Below are positions 38,667-48,100 of a stretch of DNA of 64,000 nt, in pieces; positions within the stretch are counted from its first letter, which is position 1; every line of letters starts with the position of its first letter. The DNA comes from Candidatus Electrothrix communis (GTDB lineage: Bacteria; Desulfobacterota; Desulfobulbia; Desulfobulbales; Desulfobulbaceae). Under the pieces are notes generated by a model. That model made no database searches. It had not been told where the DNA came from and saw only the letters and a program-made list of their open reading frames with translations. The stretch covers positions 2,148,795 through 2,212,794 of the forward strand of contig CP130629.1 in assembly GCA_030644725.1 (NCBI GenBank). Reading direction: 5' to 3'. A program made the position numbers and the translations under genes.

Positions 38667-39751
38667 TTATGCGATGCAAACAGCTGGCCGGAGAGGAGGC
38701 GGCTTCCTCACCCTAGTCCGAATGATTTTCATTTCCGCCCCGCAGTTCGGGCAGATGATAGCAGCTTTTTGGGTTGCTCAGCACTGAATAATGTAAACGG
38801 GTTGACCCTAAGCACCAGTTGGAGAAATCGGATGAGCTTTTTGCTGCACGGATGCAGAAAACCGTAACAGCGTGCCCTGCGAAACCCTTTGGGCAAGACG
38901 TGCAGCATGAGCAGAGAGAGGAATTCTTCTCCGGTCACCTCCCTGGACCTGTATTTGCCGGTTTTGGCGTGAAGATACCTGAAGGTAACCATGCCGTTTT
39001 CGCACTTCAGGATATCCTTTTCCTGAATTACGCCCCGGTAGAGATATTTGCCGAGATAGATGATCGCCTTGTCTCCGTTGCCGACGCTCTTGCAGTCGAC
39101 AACCCACTTTTCCGGGCAATCCTTTGGCAGTTTCAGGCCTTGCTCAACTATGGCCGTAAGCATCTTTGCCCGAAAAACCTTTGCCAAGGCCTTGTGGTTA
39201 AAGAGGTATTCAGCCCCTTTTTATGCCACAACCCTGTTTTTTGTTGATGCTTGCTCCGGGCATGACCACATGGATGTGGGGGTGATGATCAAGATTTCTT
39301 GCATGGGTATGGAGGATAGCGGTAAATCCCGCTTCTCCGCCGAGTTTTTTGTCATTTGCAGTAAAGGTTTTCAGAGTCTCTTTGACCGAAGCGAACATCT
39401 GTGAATAAACGATTTTCTGATTTCTCCAGGCAAGATCCCTGAGTTGAGCAGGCAGGGTAAAGGTAACCAGAAAATAGGGAGCCGGCAGCCGCTTGTTCAG
39501 TTGCTTTTCGATCCAGTTGCTGCTTTCATGGTTCTGACAGTGCGGACAGTTTCTATGGCCGCAGGAATGAGGAATATAGATTTCTGTTCCGCATTCATGG
39601 TTCGCACACCGCGCAAGCATCTGCAGGCTGTGTTCCGTCCTGCACTTGGCCATGGCCCACAGCGCTTTTTGTGGCTGGGCAGAACGAAAGCCTGATATTG
39701 CGCTAAAAACTGTTCCTTGAATCGATTAATAATCGTGGAGAGCAAAATCAT
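38667..39751 (-). pseudogene. IS91-family transposase, left copy (frameshifted)
   Basis: The start ATG overlaps the recombinase stop. The N-terminal zinc-binding region reads CANHECGTEIYIPHSCGHRNCPHCQ, and the rolling-circle-type HUH region reads LDHHPHIHVVMPG. The frame breaks after NKKQG, and coding resumes in another frame (YLFNHKALAKVFRAKML). A second break occurs near QPKK, where this copy has five A and the other copy six, so the C-terminal zinc ribbon is lost here. The product is probably inactive unless frameshifting rescues it. Confidence 0.75.
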
Positions 39752-40656
39752 TTGACGCCCTCCCAAGTGATATCAAAGGTATCGGTCAGGGAGTTGACGG
39801 CCTGACGGGCGTTGCTGTTGGTGACAGCGGTAAGATGGGTATATCGGGATGTGGTCAGGATGCTGACATGACCGAGTATCTGTTGGAGTTCAACAAGGTC
39901 AACCCCGGCTTCCAACATATGGGTGGCATAACTGTGGCGCAGGGAATGGCATGAGATTTTTTTATGTTGAGCTGTCCAACCACAGCCTTCATGGCAGCTT
40001 GAATACCTCCTCGATTTAAAGGCGTTTCAACCAAGTGGACGTTTTTCAGTCCCCGTTTCCTGTTTGGAAAGAGGAATTTGGGGTGCTGGTGAACGGACCA
40101 GAAATTTCTTAGAATCTGAAGGGTTTTTTCAGGCAAAGGAACCAGCCTGTCCTTGTTGCCTTTGGCGTCGCGAATGTGGACCCGCATATTGCTGGCGTCA
40201 ATGTCGCTTGTTTTCAGGGCAATGCCCTCGCCGAGGCGCAGCCCCAGTGAGTAGGCTGTGAAAAAAAGACCTTGTAGCTCAGTTTGCCGGTGGCGGCAAC
40301 CAGTTGATGGAGCTGCTCGACCGTGAGAATATCTGGAATCCTTGAAACCTTGGGCGGTTTGATCAGGGGATATCCTCCCAGGTTCTGTTCAGCACCCTGG
40401 AATAAAAGAACTTCAGCCCATACAGGTCGAGCTTGACTGCGCTCCATGAGCGACAATCCAAAAGTTCGTTAAAGTAATCAAGGAGCTGGTCGGATGTGAG
40501 ATTGTCGATTTGACACTCGAAATAATTGCCGATTCGCCTGATCGACCGTGAATAGGCATCAATGGTCTTTGGTTGTAAGCCGTTAAGTTTCAGATGTTTG
40601 ATATGTTTTTGATAAAGCAGATTGAAGTGTGGATCGCTTGGCATCGTGCAGTTCAT
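39748..40656 (-). pseudogene. IS-borne tyrosine recombinase, left copy (frameshifted)
   Basis: The start MNCTMPSDPHFNLLYQKHIK leads into a SAM-like core-binding domain; the catalytic part includes [24 protein letters not shown] and [15 protein letters not shown] when frames are joined. Breaks occur at a seven-T run (five T would restore the frame) and a seven-A run (eight would restore it). It is co-oriented with the transposase in an overlapping pair. Confidence 0.75.
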
Positions 40657-40806
40657 TGTAACCTCCTCTGTGTAATAATAGGATAATGGCAGTGCACTTG
40701 CATTGCCGTTATACTATTATTGCAAAAGATATAGGCTGCTACAAGATATTCACCGCAGAGGTGGATGTACGGGGTTTGTCTGCCGCGTAGCGGCTTCGTC
40801 CAACAA

Positions 40807-41160
40807 GAGGTTGAAGCAAAGTTAATAGAAGGTCTTAAAGCAGCAGCTGACCAATTTAAGCAGAAACTTCCCATGATGTTGGATACAGATACTCGCTTGG
40901 ATAGAGTATCCGTTGGGCCTGGGGTTCGTGCCATTTATTATCACTCCTTTCCGAAATATAATTCAAGGGATATTGATGCAAATTGGCTTCTAACTAATTT
41001 ACGGTCAGAGGTTATGGGGAAAGTTTGCGTTAACAAGAAGATGAAAGAGTCTCTCCAGTATGGTGCAATTTTTTGCTATGTGTATTCAGGAAATGATGGG
41101 GTGGAAATAACACGTTTTGAGATCGAAGGAGCTGATTGCCGAAGGATACGCAGAGCATGA
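40807..41160 (+). pseudogene. 3' fragment of the split membrane-protein gene
   Basis: From 40807 the frame reads EVEAKLIEGLKAAADQFKQK, then LPMMLDTDTRLDRVSVGPG, and ends FEIEGADCRRIRRA. LPMMxDxxTRLD followed by a YY-x-n-NY segment and a late SVCxNxxM-like region (KVCVNKKM) is a pattern I recall from small conserved membrane-anchored proteins of unknown function. Its N-terminal anchor lies at 38249-38366, on the other side of the IS. The end overlaps the next gene's start by four bases (ATGA), showing the two were an operon. Confidence 0.65.
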
Positions 41161-41573
41161 ACACGCAAGAACTTGAAAGCGGCATAACGAAACTGAAACG
41201 GCGGGTTAATGACCTGGAGCAGCTAAGGGCAGATAATGCCCGTCATGATGACCCTGCCGTAGAAGGCGTTGAAGCGAATATTTCTAATACCGTCTTGGAG
41301 ATATTCGGAAAGGAATCGAAAGAATACGAACAGTACCAAAATCATGAAATTTGGAGTGGTGCCTTTAATATTAATGAGGATCAGCAGCCGGGGTTTGTAA
41401 AAGGTATCAAACAAGATATTGCCGCAATGAACGGCCTTATCAACAGGTTGGAAGAAAAGAAAGAAGACCTGAGCTTATCGGTTCAAACAACTCAGACGGA
41501 ACATGTTGTTGGACGAAGCCGCTACGCGGCAGACAAACCCCGTACATCCACCTCTGCGGTGAATATCTTGTAG
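41157..41573 (+). pseudogene. truncated gene: N-terminus of a TIR-like nucleotide-binding protein (probable)
   Basis: Starting MNTQELESGITKLKRRVNDL, this 138-codon frame is host sequence to 41505 and IS sequence after that. The helical ITKLKRRVNDLEQLRADNA, then YEQYQNHEIWSGAFNI, then INRLEEKKEDL resembles the N-terminal region of predicted TIR-like nucleotide-binding proteins. The effector domain that should follow is absent. The IS lies at the break, and the sequence beyond it (43949 on) does not continue the protein. Recognition is from memory and moderate. Confidence 0.5.
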
Positions 41574-41655
41574 CAGCCTATATCTTTTGCAATAATAGTA
41601 TAACGGCAATGCAAGTGCACTGCCATTATCCTATTATTACACAGAGGAGGTTACA

Positions 41656-42564
41656 ATGAACTGCACGATGCCAAGCGATCCACACTTCAATCTGCTTTAT
41701 CAAAAACATATCAAACATCTGAAACTTAACGGCTTACAACCAAAGACCATTGATGCCTATTCACGGGCGATCAGGCGAATCGGCAATTATTTCGAGTGTC
41801 AAATCGACAATCTCACATCCGACCAGCTCCTTGATTACTTTAACGAACTTTTGGATTGTCGCTCATGGAGCGCAGTCAAGCTCGACCTGTATGGGCTGAA
41901 GTTCTTTTATTCCAGGGTGCTGAACAGAACCTGGGAGGATATCCCCCTGATCAAACCGCCCAAGGTTTCAAGGATTCCAGATATTCTCACGGTCGAGCTA
42001 TCTGGAATCCTTGAAACCTTGGGCGGCAAACTGAGCTACAAGGTCTTTTTTCACAGCCTACTCACTGGGGCTGCGCCTCGGCGAGGGCATTGCCCTGAAA
42101 ACAAGCGACATTGACGCCAGCAATATGCGGGTCCACATTCGCGACGCCAAAGGCAACAAGGACAGGCTGGTTCCTTTGCCTGAAAAAACCCTTCAGATTC
42201 TAAGAAATTTCTGGTCCGTTCACCAGCACCCCAAATTCCTCTTTCCAAACAGGAAACGGGGACTGAAAAACGTCCACTTGGTTGAAACGCCTTTAAATCG
42301 AGGAGGTATTCAAGCTGCCATGAAGGCTGTGGTTGGACAGCTCAACATAAAAAAATCTCATGCCATTCCCTGCGCCACAGTTATGCCACCCATATGTTGG
42401 AAGCCGGGGTTGACCTTGTTGAACTCCAACAGATACTCGGTCATGTCAGCATCCTGACCACATCCCGATATACCCATCTTACCGCTGTCACCAACAGCAA
42501 CGCCCGTCAGGCCGTCAACTCCCTGACCGATACCTTTGATATCACTTGGGAGGGCGTCAAATGA
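41656..42564 (+). pseudogene. IS-borne tyrosine recombinase, right copy (frameshifted)
   Basis: Same gene as in the left copy, starting MNCTMPSDPHFNLLYQKHIK. In this copy the segment after PDILTVE is replaced by LSGILETLG from a templated hairpin. The frame then breaks at a six-T run and again at the seven-A run before [11 protein letters not shown]. Catalytic motifs survive in pieces only. Confidence 0.75.
41956..42026. repeat. 28-bp perfect hairpin created by a templated substitution
   Basis: The arms 41956-41983 and 41999-42026 are exact reverse complements around a 15-nt loop. The left IS copy lacks the second arm and has an unrelated 27-nt sequence of equal length at that place. Confidence 0.92.
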
Positions 42565-43648
42565 TTTTGCTCTCCACGATTATTAATCGATTCAAGGAAC
42601 AGTTTTTAGCGCAATATCAGGCTTTCGTTCTGCCCAGCCACAAAAAAGCGCTGTGGGCCATGGCCAAGTGCAGGACGGAACACAGCCTGCAGATGCTTGC
42701 GCGGTGTGCGAACCATGAATGCGGAACAGAAATCTATATTCCTCATTCCTGCGGCCATAGAAACTGTCCGCACTGTCAGAACCATGAAAGCAGCAACTGG
42801 ATCGAAAAGCAACTGAACAAGCGGCTGCCGGCTCCCTATTTTCTGGTTACCTTTACCCTGCCTGCTCAACTCAGGGATCTTGCCTGGAGAAATCAGAAAA
42901 TCGTTTATTCACAGATGTTCGCTTCGGTCAAAGAGACTCTGAAAACCTTTACTGCAAATGACAAAAAACTCGGCGGAGAAGCGGGATTTACCGCTATCCT
43001 CCATACCCATGCAAGAAATCTTGATCATCACCCCCACATCCATGTGGTCATGCCCGGAGCAAGCATCAACAAAAAACAGGGTTGTGGCATAAAAAGGGGG
43101 CTGAATACCTCTTTAACCACAAGGCCTTGGCAAAGGTTTTTCGGGCAAAGATGCTTACGGCCATAGTTGAGCAAGGCCTGAAACTGCCAAAGGATTGCCC
43201 GGAAAAGTGGGTTGTCGACTGCAAGAGCGTCGGCAACGGAGACAAGGCGATCATCTATCTCGGCAAATATCTCTACCGGGGCGTAATTCAGGAAAAGGAT
43301 ATCCTGAAGTGCGAAAACGGCATGGTTACCTTCAGGTATCTTCACGCCAAAACCGGCAAATACAGGTCCAGGGAGGTGACCGGAGAAGAATTCCTCTCTC
43401 TGCTCATGCTGCACGTCTTGCCCAAAGGGTTTCGCAGGGCACGCTGTTACGGTTTTCTGCATCCGTGCAGCAAAAAGCTCATCCGATTTCTCCAACTGGT
43501 GCTTAGGGTCAACCCGTTTACATTATTCAGTGCTGAGCAACCCAAAAAAGCTGCTATCATCTGCCCGAACTGCGGGGCGGAAATGAAAATCATTCGGACT
43601 AGGGTGAGGAAGCCGCCTCCTCTCCGGCCAGCTGTTTGCATCGCATAA
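42561..43648 (+). pseudogene. IS91-family transposase, right copy (frameshifted)
   Basis: Starts [20 protein letters not shown], with the zinc-binding cysteines (CANHECG, CGHRNCPHC) and HHPHIHVVMPG intact. The frame breaks after NKKQG, exactly where the left copy breaks, and resumes WHKKGAEYLFNHKALAK. Unlike the left copy it keeps the C-terminal CPNCGAEMKII zinc ribbon. One shared frameshift is the only defect I see. Confidence 0.78.
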
Positions 43649-43960
43649 AAATGGAGGTGTGCATGGTTATGTAACCCTGAAGCGACATCGCCAGCTTTCG
43701 AAAAAACCGGTTCAACCGGCGCTGGATACCTGTACTTAAAAAATACTATTTTTCACCGACTACAGCTTTATGCATAGGGAAAATCAATTTCAAAGATCAA
43801 ATTCTCGGTTCCAAAACAGCCTTCCGGTCCATCTGTCTGACTAGGCAGCCTTCAGCCAAAAAAGATGTTTTCTATATAATGCCGGGCTTGTCCAACAAAC
43901 GGTTCAGATTGTGGCTCGCTGCGCTCGCACAATCTAACCTTATTCGTTAAAGGGGAAGGT

Positions 43961-44629
43961 GTGAGCGACAGGAACAGAGATTTTTACAGGCTTCTTGAAG
44001 ACGGCGGCTGGGTGGATTATCAAACATACCGCCCGTGGTTTGCGGGTGACAACATCAAAACGCAACGGCTGGCTACGGCGATAGGTAATAGGAAAATAAA
44101 TTTCCAACTTGTGGAATACTCCAGAAGAGTTATGCCGGATTTTCTGACAAAAGATTTAGACAATAACGAGCTGAAGTTTTATATTGCCGACCTATTATCA
44201 TTCCGCCCTAAAAATAAAAAATCCTTCAGGGTAAGGCTGGAAGCAGAATCTTTCCTTGTATGGCTCAAAGAGAATTACCCGCTTGGAAAAACAGAGCAAA
44301 TGAAGATTCTTGAAACCACAGAAGAAAAAACTTCAGATTTGTCCCTGATTGAGATTTTGAATTTACTTACCCCTGAACTGTACCCGGATAGATTGAAGGG
44401 GCAGGAAAAAGCCGCAATAACCAAAAGTATAAAATCGGTAAAAGATCAACTGCCCGAAGCGTTTGAGCTGTGCTGTTCTCTTGTCATGGAGGCTATGCCC
44501 TGTGGAGACAGAAAAGAGCACCTGAAATACACCCGTGATGATGTCGTTCAGCAGGCCAAAGAGCGGGGCATAAATAGGCCTATGGCTCTACAAATCCATA
44601 AGGGGCTTCCGGCTGTGATGAAGAAATAG
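43961..44629 (+). CDS. hypothetical protein
   Basis: This 222-residue protein has a GTG start with AAGGGGAAGG upstream. It is charged and predicted soluble, with no membrane segment or recognisable motif. The N-terminal half (RDFYRLLEDGGWVDYQTYRPWF) and the C-terminal helical part (KSIKSVKDQLPEAFELCCSL) suggest a small alpha/beta protein. It begins 12 bases beyond the right IS, so it could have lost an upstream part. It is followed by two tandem terminators that isolate it from the replication genes. Function unknown. Confidence 0.6.
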   Translation: MSDRNRDFYRLLEDGGWVDYQTYRPWFAGDNIKTQRLATAIGNRKINFQLVEYSRRVMPDFLTKDLDNNELKFYIADLLSFRPKNKKSFRVRLEAESFLVWLKENYPLGKTEQMKILETTEEKTSDLSLIEILNLLTPELYPDRLKGQEKAAITKSIKSVKDQLPEAFELCCSLVMEAMPCGDRKEHLKYTRDDVVQQAKERGINRPMALQIHKGLPAVMKK

Positions 44630-44655
44630 TCCTTAACAAATACTGCCACCTGACA

Positions 44656-44701
44656 GAACCAGCAAAACCAGTAAAAAACCTGGTTTTGCTGGTTCTTTTT
44701 T
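44656..44701 (+). terminator. intrinsic terminator 1 (16-bp perfect stem)
   Basis: GAACCAGCAAAACCAG pairs perfectly with CTGGTTTTGCTGGTTC and is followed by six T. It ends the gene at 43961-44629. Confidence 0.92.
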
Positions 44702-44733
44702 ATTTGGGCAATAGGCTGAAATAAAAGAAATTC

Positions 44734-44783
44734 AAGCCGCCAAACCAGCGAGATGTTTCATTGCTGGTTTGGCGGCTTTTTTT
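44734..44783 (+). terminator. intrinsic terminator 2 (16-bp perfect stem)
   Basis: AAGCCGCCAAACCAGC and GCTGGTTTGGCGGCTT flank a 13-nt loop, then a T-run. It lies 33 bases after terminator 1 and shares the AAACCAGC/GCTGGTTT core with it. Confidence 0.9.
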
Positions 44784-44860
44784 GTTTCATCTGATGTTTT
44801 TTACTGCATGTGACGCAGAGATATTCTCTTTAACGTACATTTACTTTTAGAGGTAAAAAC

Positions 44861-45076
44861 ATGAGACATGAAACAATGACAGCACCAAGATGGATTACAG
44901 AAAAAGACGTGGCAGAGATGACCGGGCGGGCAGTGCAGACCTTGCGGAATGACCGCTGCAAATGCAAGGGCATTCCCTATTCCAAAATAGGCGCATCCAT
45001 CCGCTACAAGGTTGAGGATGTTGTTGCCTTTATGGAAGGCCACCGGATCATTCCGAAGCTGGAGGCCGGGGCATGA
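44861..45076 (+). CDS. AlpA/excisionase-like helix-turn-helix protein
   Basis: A 71-residue protein with a winged-helix HTH of the excisionase/AlpA type: WITEKDVAEMTGRAVQTLRNDR, GIPYSKIGASIRYKVEDVVAFME. The Met at 44876 (MTAPRWIT) is an alternative start. Such proteins regulate integrase or replication genes or promote excision in satellites and integrative islands. It shares ATGA with the next frame and leads the primase operon. Confidence 0.82.
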   Translation: MRHETMTAPRWITEKDVAEMTGRAVQTLRNDRCKCKGIPYSKIGASIRYKVEDVVAFMEGHRIIPKLEAGA

Positions 45077-45339
45077 AGGCAAAAGAAAAGCCGCATGATC
45101 CGGGACGGGATCAGCGGCTCAATCAGCAAGATAACCGGGTAAGGTTAAACAAGCAAATTATACCCGTATTCAAACGAAGTATCAACAGGAAAGCGCGTTC
45201 TCCGTGGTTGTTCACAAGCTGGCAGGCAACGACCAACCACGGGAACGCTCACCCTTCCTTTTGCAGGATTAGGCTGTTCTTTTTTTATTCTGCTTTGCTC
45301 TCAATGTCAAAGAATACGGCAGGGAGGGCAAAGCTATGA
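45073..45339 (+). CDS. possible small coupled gene, unknown
   Basis: An 88-codon frame that shares ATGA with the HTH gene before it and with the primase gene after it, an arrangement favouring translation. The sequence (KAKEKPHDPGRDQRLNQQDN, later FFFYSALLSMSK) has weak coding character and no recognised motif. It may be only a leader frame that couples the two flanking genes. Confidence 0.3.
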   Translation: MKAKEKPHDPGRDQRLNQQDNRVRLNKQIIPVFKRSINRKARSPWLFTSWQATTNHGNAHPSFCRIRLFFFYSALLSMSKNTAGRAKL

Positions 45340-47852
45340 GTTCAGCGGAAGACATTGCCCGCTCACTTGGCAACGGTAAGGAACGGAAGAACCGGGACGG
45401 CTGGCTGACCTGCTGCCCGGTGCATGGTGATGAAAAACCGTCCCTGTCGATCCGTGACAAGGAAGACAGCAGCGGCACTCCTGATATAACCGTTAAATGC
45501 CATGCCGGATGCGATTTCAGAGCCGTGAAAGATGAAATCAGGGCAAGAGGCTTGCTTGATGACTGGAAACCCGGCCTTGAATCACAACAGCCTATTCATA
45601 ACAGCAGGACAACCACAGAGGAAACCGGAAAGAAAAACCTGCCTGCCTTCATCTGGAAGAATTCCACCCGGAGCGCAGAAGCTCAGGAGGTTATCAGCAA
45701 GGCGTTTGCCTTCCGGGGGATTGAGCTTGAAAAAATTCCTCCGAACATGCGGCTGAATGAGTATAAGGGGCAACGCTCCATAGTCTGCGCTATGCAGCAC
45801 CCTCTTGAAACAAAGGCCGCTGAAGAGCCGGAAGCTGTCCATATGACCCTGTTGAACAAAGAAGGGCACAAGGTCAGGACTCAGTATCACGGCCCGAAAA
45901 AGGGCCTTGCCGTGTTGCTGTATAACGACAATGACCGCCTTGTCATAGGTGAGGGACTGGAGACAACCCTTTCAGCGATCCAGGCCACCGGCTACAGCGG
46001 CATGGTCTGCGGAGATGCGGGCAACCTTGCTGCTGTAACTCGCATAAACGACAGGTTTAGCAAGGTCTATATTCTCGTTGATTCAGACACAAAGGAGAAA
46101 AACTGCACCGGACAGCGGGCGGCACTTGAAGCAGCGGAGAACATGGCAGAGGCAAACAACAAGACACCGGTCTTTCTTGTCACCCCTGATGATTCTTGTT
46201 TCACGGAACAGCCCTTGAAAAAAGATTTTAACGACCTGCCAGCCGAAGAGATACAGGAACGGTTCAAGAGGGCGGAAAAGGTGAGCGGGGCCGCTATTGA
46301 GCGGCTGGGTGGTGTTGTCGGACGTGGGCAGGCTGTGGATGAGAAAGAGCAGAAACAACACGACAGCCCTTTACCTCTGATTAAGAAAAACGAGCAATCT
46401 GAACCCTTCCCTTTTGACATGTTGGGGCCAATAATGGCCGCCGCCTGCAAGGACATTCAGAGGGCGGTGCAGGCCCCGGATGCCCTGATTGCTCAAAGTG
46501 TGCTTGCTTCGGCAAACCTTGCCGTGCAGCCGTTGCGGGATGTTGTTATTGACGGACGAAAATTTCCGCTGTCTCTGTTCCTGCTGACCATAGCCGCCAC
46601 CGGAGAACGAAAATCCGCTGTGGATCAGATTGTTCTGAAGCCTCATCGAGATGCGGAATACCAGGCAGAGCAGGACATGGAATCCTCTTGCAGTCTCTAT
46701 GAAATGGAACAGGAGGCATGGGAACAGGAAAAGAATGCCCTGATGAAGGATAAGAATAAGACCTCACAGGAGAAACGCCCGGCTCTTGAGCAATTGCAGC
46801 AGCGAAAACCGGAAAAAATGCCGGATCAAAAACGGCTGGTTTCCGACTTCACTTTTGAAGGTCTGTACAAGCTGTTTCAGGCCGGGGTGCCGTCTAAGGG
46901 CCTTTTTGCCGATGAAGGCGGACAGGTCACAGGTGGGCACGGAATGCGACAGGAAACCATTCTGACAACAGCAACGGGCCTATCTAAGTTTTGGGACGGT
47001 AACCCGGTGGACAGGATCAGAGTTATAGGCGGATCAAGCAGCCTACACGGGCGGCGGCTGGCTGTTCATCTCATGATGCAAGAAAAGGTGGGGCTGGACT
47101 TCTTCGGCAATCCAATTTTACGGGATCAGGGGCTAGGTTCCCGGATGCTGGCCGCATGGCCGACAAGCACAGCAGGCCGGAGAAAATACAGCGAGATAAA
47201 CGCCTTGGAAACAGAAGGAGTCCGTTTGTTCCATGAAAAAATATCCGCTGTGCTGAATCAGCCGATACAGTACCGGGAGGAGAGCAACGGACAGGAGCTT
47301 GAACCGCCCGCAATGGGATTAAGCCCGGAGGCAAAAAGGGCATGGGTTGAATTCTACAATCAGGTTGAGACGGAAACCGGCCCTACGCAAACACTTGAGC
47401 CGGTGCGGGGGCTGGCAAATAAGGCGGCAGAACATGCGGCCCGGATTGCGGCAACGGTGCAGCTCTTTGAAGATCTGGCAGCGGTTGCGATACAGGCGGA
47501 GGCTATGAACTGCGGTATTCAGGTTATGGAATGGTACCTGAATGAAGCCTTGCGGATTTCCGATTCATCCAACCCGGCACAGAACCTGCTCATGGCGGAA
47601 AAGGTGTTGCGCTGGATTCATGACAACGAACTGAAGAGAGTCACCAAGCCGGATATGTACCAGCGCGGCCCGGTGCGTTCTGCCGGGGCGGCAACAAAGG
47701 TTGTGGAAACGCTCAAGGCCCATAATCACCTGTTGGAACCTGAAGTTCCGAAGGGGAAGAAAAAGCCCTTGGTCGGCTGCCAGAACGGGAAGAAAAGCCG
47801 GGATTGGTGGGAAGTCCACCCGGAGTCGAACAGGAGCTTTTTTGCCGACTGA
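45336..47852 (+). CDS. island replication primase (CHC2 zinc finger, TOPRIM, DUF3987)
   Basis: An 838-residue replication protein. The N-terminal CHC2-like zinc module has CCPVHGDEKPSLSIR and CHAGCDF (C26/C27, H30, C55, C59). A TOPRIM-like domain follows with VIGEGLETTLSA (about 203-214) and ILVDSDTKEKN. From about 360 to the end lies a DUF3987-type domain (QSVLASANLAVQPLRDVVIDG, LTIAATGERKSAVDQI), in which GERKS may stand in for a P-loop. AGGGAGGG lies upstream of the start. Iteron-like repeats begin 27 bases after its stop, which suggests it acts at an adjacent origin. Confidence 0.8.
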   Translation: MSSAEDIARSLGNGKERKNRDGWLTCCPVHGDEKPSLSIRDKEDSSGTPDITVKCHAGCDFRAVKDEIRARGLLDDWKPGLESQQPIHNSRTTTEETGKKNLPAFIWKNSTRSAEAQEVISKAFAFRGIELEKIPPNMRLNEYKGQRSIVCAMQHPLETKAAEEPEAVHMTLLNKEGHKVRTQYHGPKKGLAVLLYNDNDRLVIGEGLETTLSAIQATGYSGMVCGDAGNLAAVTRINDRFSKVYILVDSDTKEKNCTGQRAALEAAENMAEANNKTPVFLVTPDDSCFTEQPLKKDFNDLPAEEIQERFKRAEKVSGAAIERLGGVVGRGQAVDEKEQKQHDSPLPLIKKNEQSEPFPFDMLGPIMAAACKDIQRAVQAPDALIAQSVLASANLAVQPLRDVVIDGRKFPLSLFLLTIAATGERKSAVDQIVLKPHRDAEYQAEQDMESSCSLYEMEQEAWEQEKNALMKDKNKTSQEKRPALEQLQQRKPEKMPDQKRLVSDFTFEGLYKLFQAGVPSKGLFADEGGQVTGGHGMRQETILTTATGLSKFWDGNPVDRIRVIGGSSSLHGRRLAVHLMMQEKVGLDFFGNPILRDQGLGSRMLAAWPTSTAGRRKYSEINALETEGVRLFHEKISAVLNQPIQYREESNGQELEPPAMGLSPEAKRAWVEFYNQVETETGPTQTLEPVRGLANKAAEHAARIAATVQLFEDLAAVAIQAEAMNCGIQVMEWYLNEALRISDSSNPAQNLLMAEKVLRWIHDNELKRVTKPDMYQRGPVRSAGAATKVVETLKAHNHLLEPEVPKGKKKPLVGCQNGKKSRDWWEVHPESNRSFFAD

Positions 47853-47878
47853 TACAATTCAGCGGAATCAAAAACACT

Positions 47879-48068
47879 GCTAATCTTGCTAACCCTGCTA
47901 ATGTTACTGATATTGCTTAATATCCATTTGCTAACTTTCTGCTAACTTTTGCTAATCTTTTTTGATCGGGCGGATTTTCGCCGCAAGGTTAGCAAAGTTA
48001 GCAACGGGTTAGAAACCCGCAAAGCCCCTGTTCATGGGAACCTTAGCAAGGTTAGCAACATTAGCAGA
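47879..48068. other. iteron-like repeats, candidate replication origin
   Basis: Six GCTAA units on the plus strand (starting 47879, 47888, 47897, 47930, 47941, 47951; the first three are exactly 9 bases apart) are followed by inverted TTAGC units (47989, 47998, 48043, 48052, 48061; again 9-base steps). An AT-rich gap and a GGCGGA/TCGCCG-like stretch lie between the two groups. Direct 9-mers such as AAGGTTAGC and CTTGCTAAC adjacent to a primase gene are typical of iteron origins in plasmids and phage satellites. Function is inferred. Confidence 0.6.
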
Positions 48069-48100
48069 GGTGAGCTTGTAAAAACAAAAAAAGGCTGAAT

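Larger units (their letters stand above)
38367..40806 (-). mobile_element. IS91-type element, left copy
   Basis: A 2440-bp sequence that is repeated in inverted orientation at 41506-43948. It carries a tyrosine recombinase and an IS91/IS801-type zinc-finger transposase, both frameshifted. The outer end has a GATTGTG/CACAATC stem-loop containing CGAGCGCAGCGAG. The inner end has GCCGC-GTA-GCGGC followed by TTCGTCCAACAA. Limits are set by where the two copies stop matching. I see no clear target-site duplication, as expected for this family. Confidence 0.85.
41506..43948 (+). mobile_element. IS91-type element, right copy
   Basis: A 2443-bp inverted copy of 38367-40806, ending with the same outer stem-loop. 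The copies differ at homopolymer lengths (T6/T7, G5/G4, A6/A5) and at one 27-nt block replaced by a reverse-complement copy of nearby sequence. The 699 bases between the copies are host DNA. Confidence 0.85.

Noticed and set aside
38367-43948. IS ends considered as integron attC sites because of GTTGGAC/GTCCAAC pairs
   Set aside because: The sequences belong to the termini of one repeated element that encodes its own transposase, and no cassette-like spacing or integron integrase is present.
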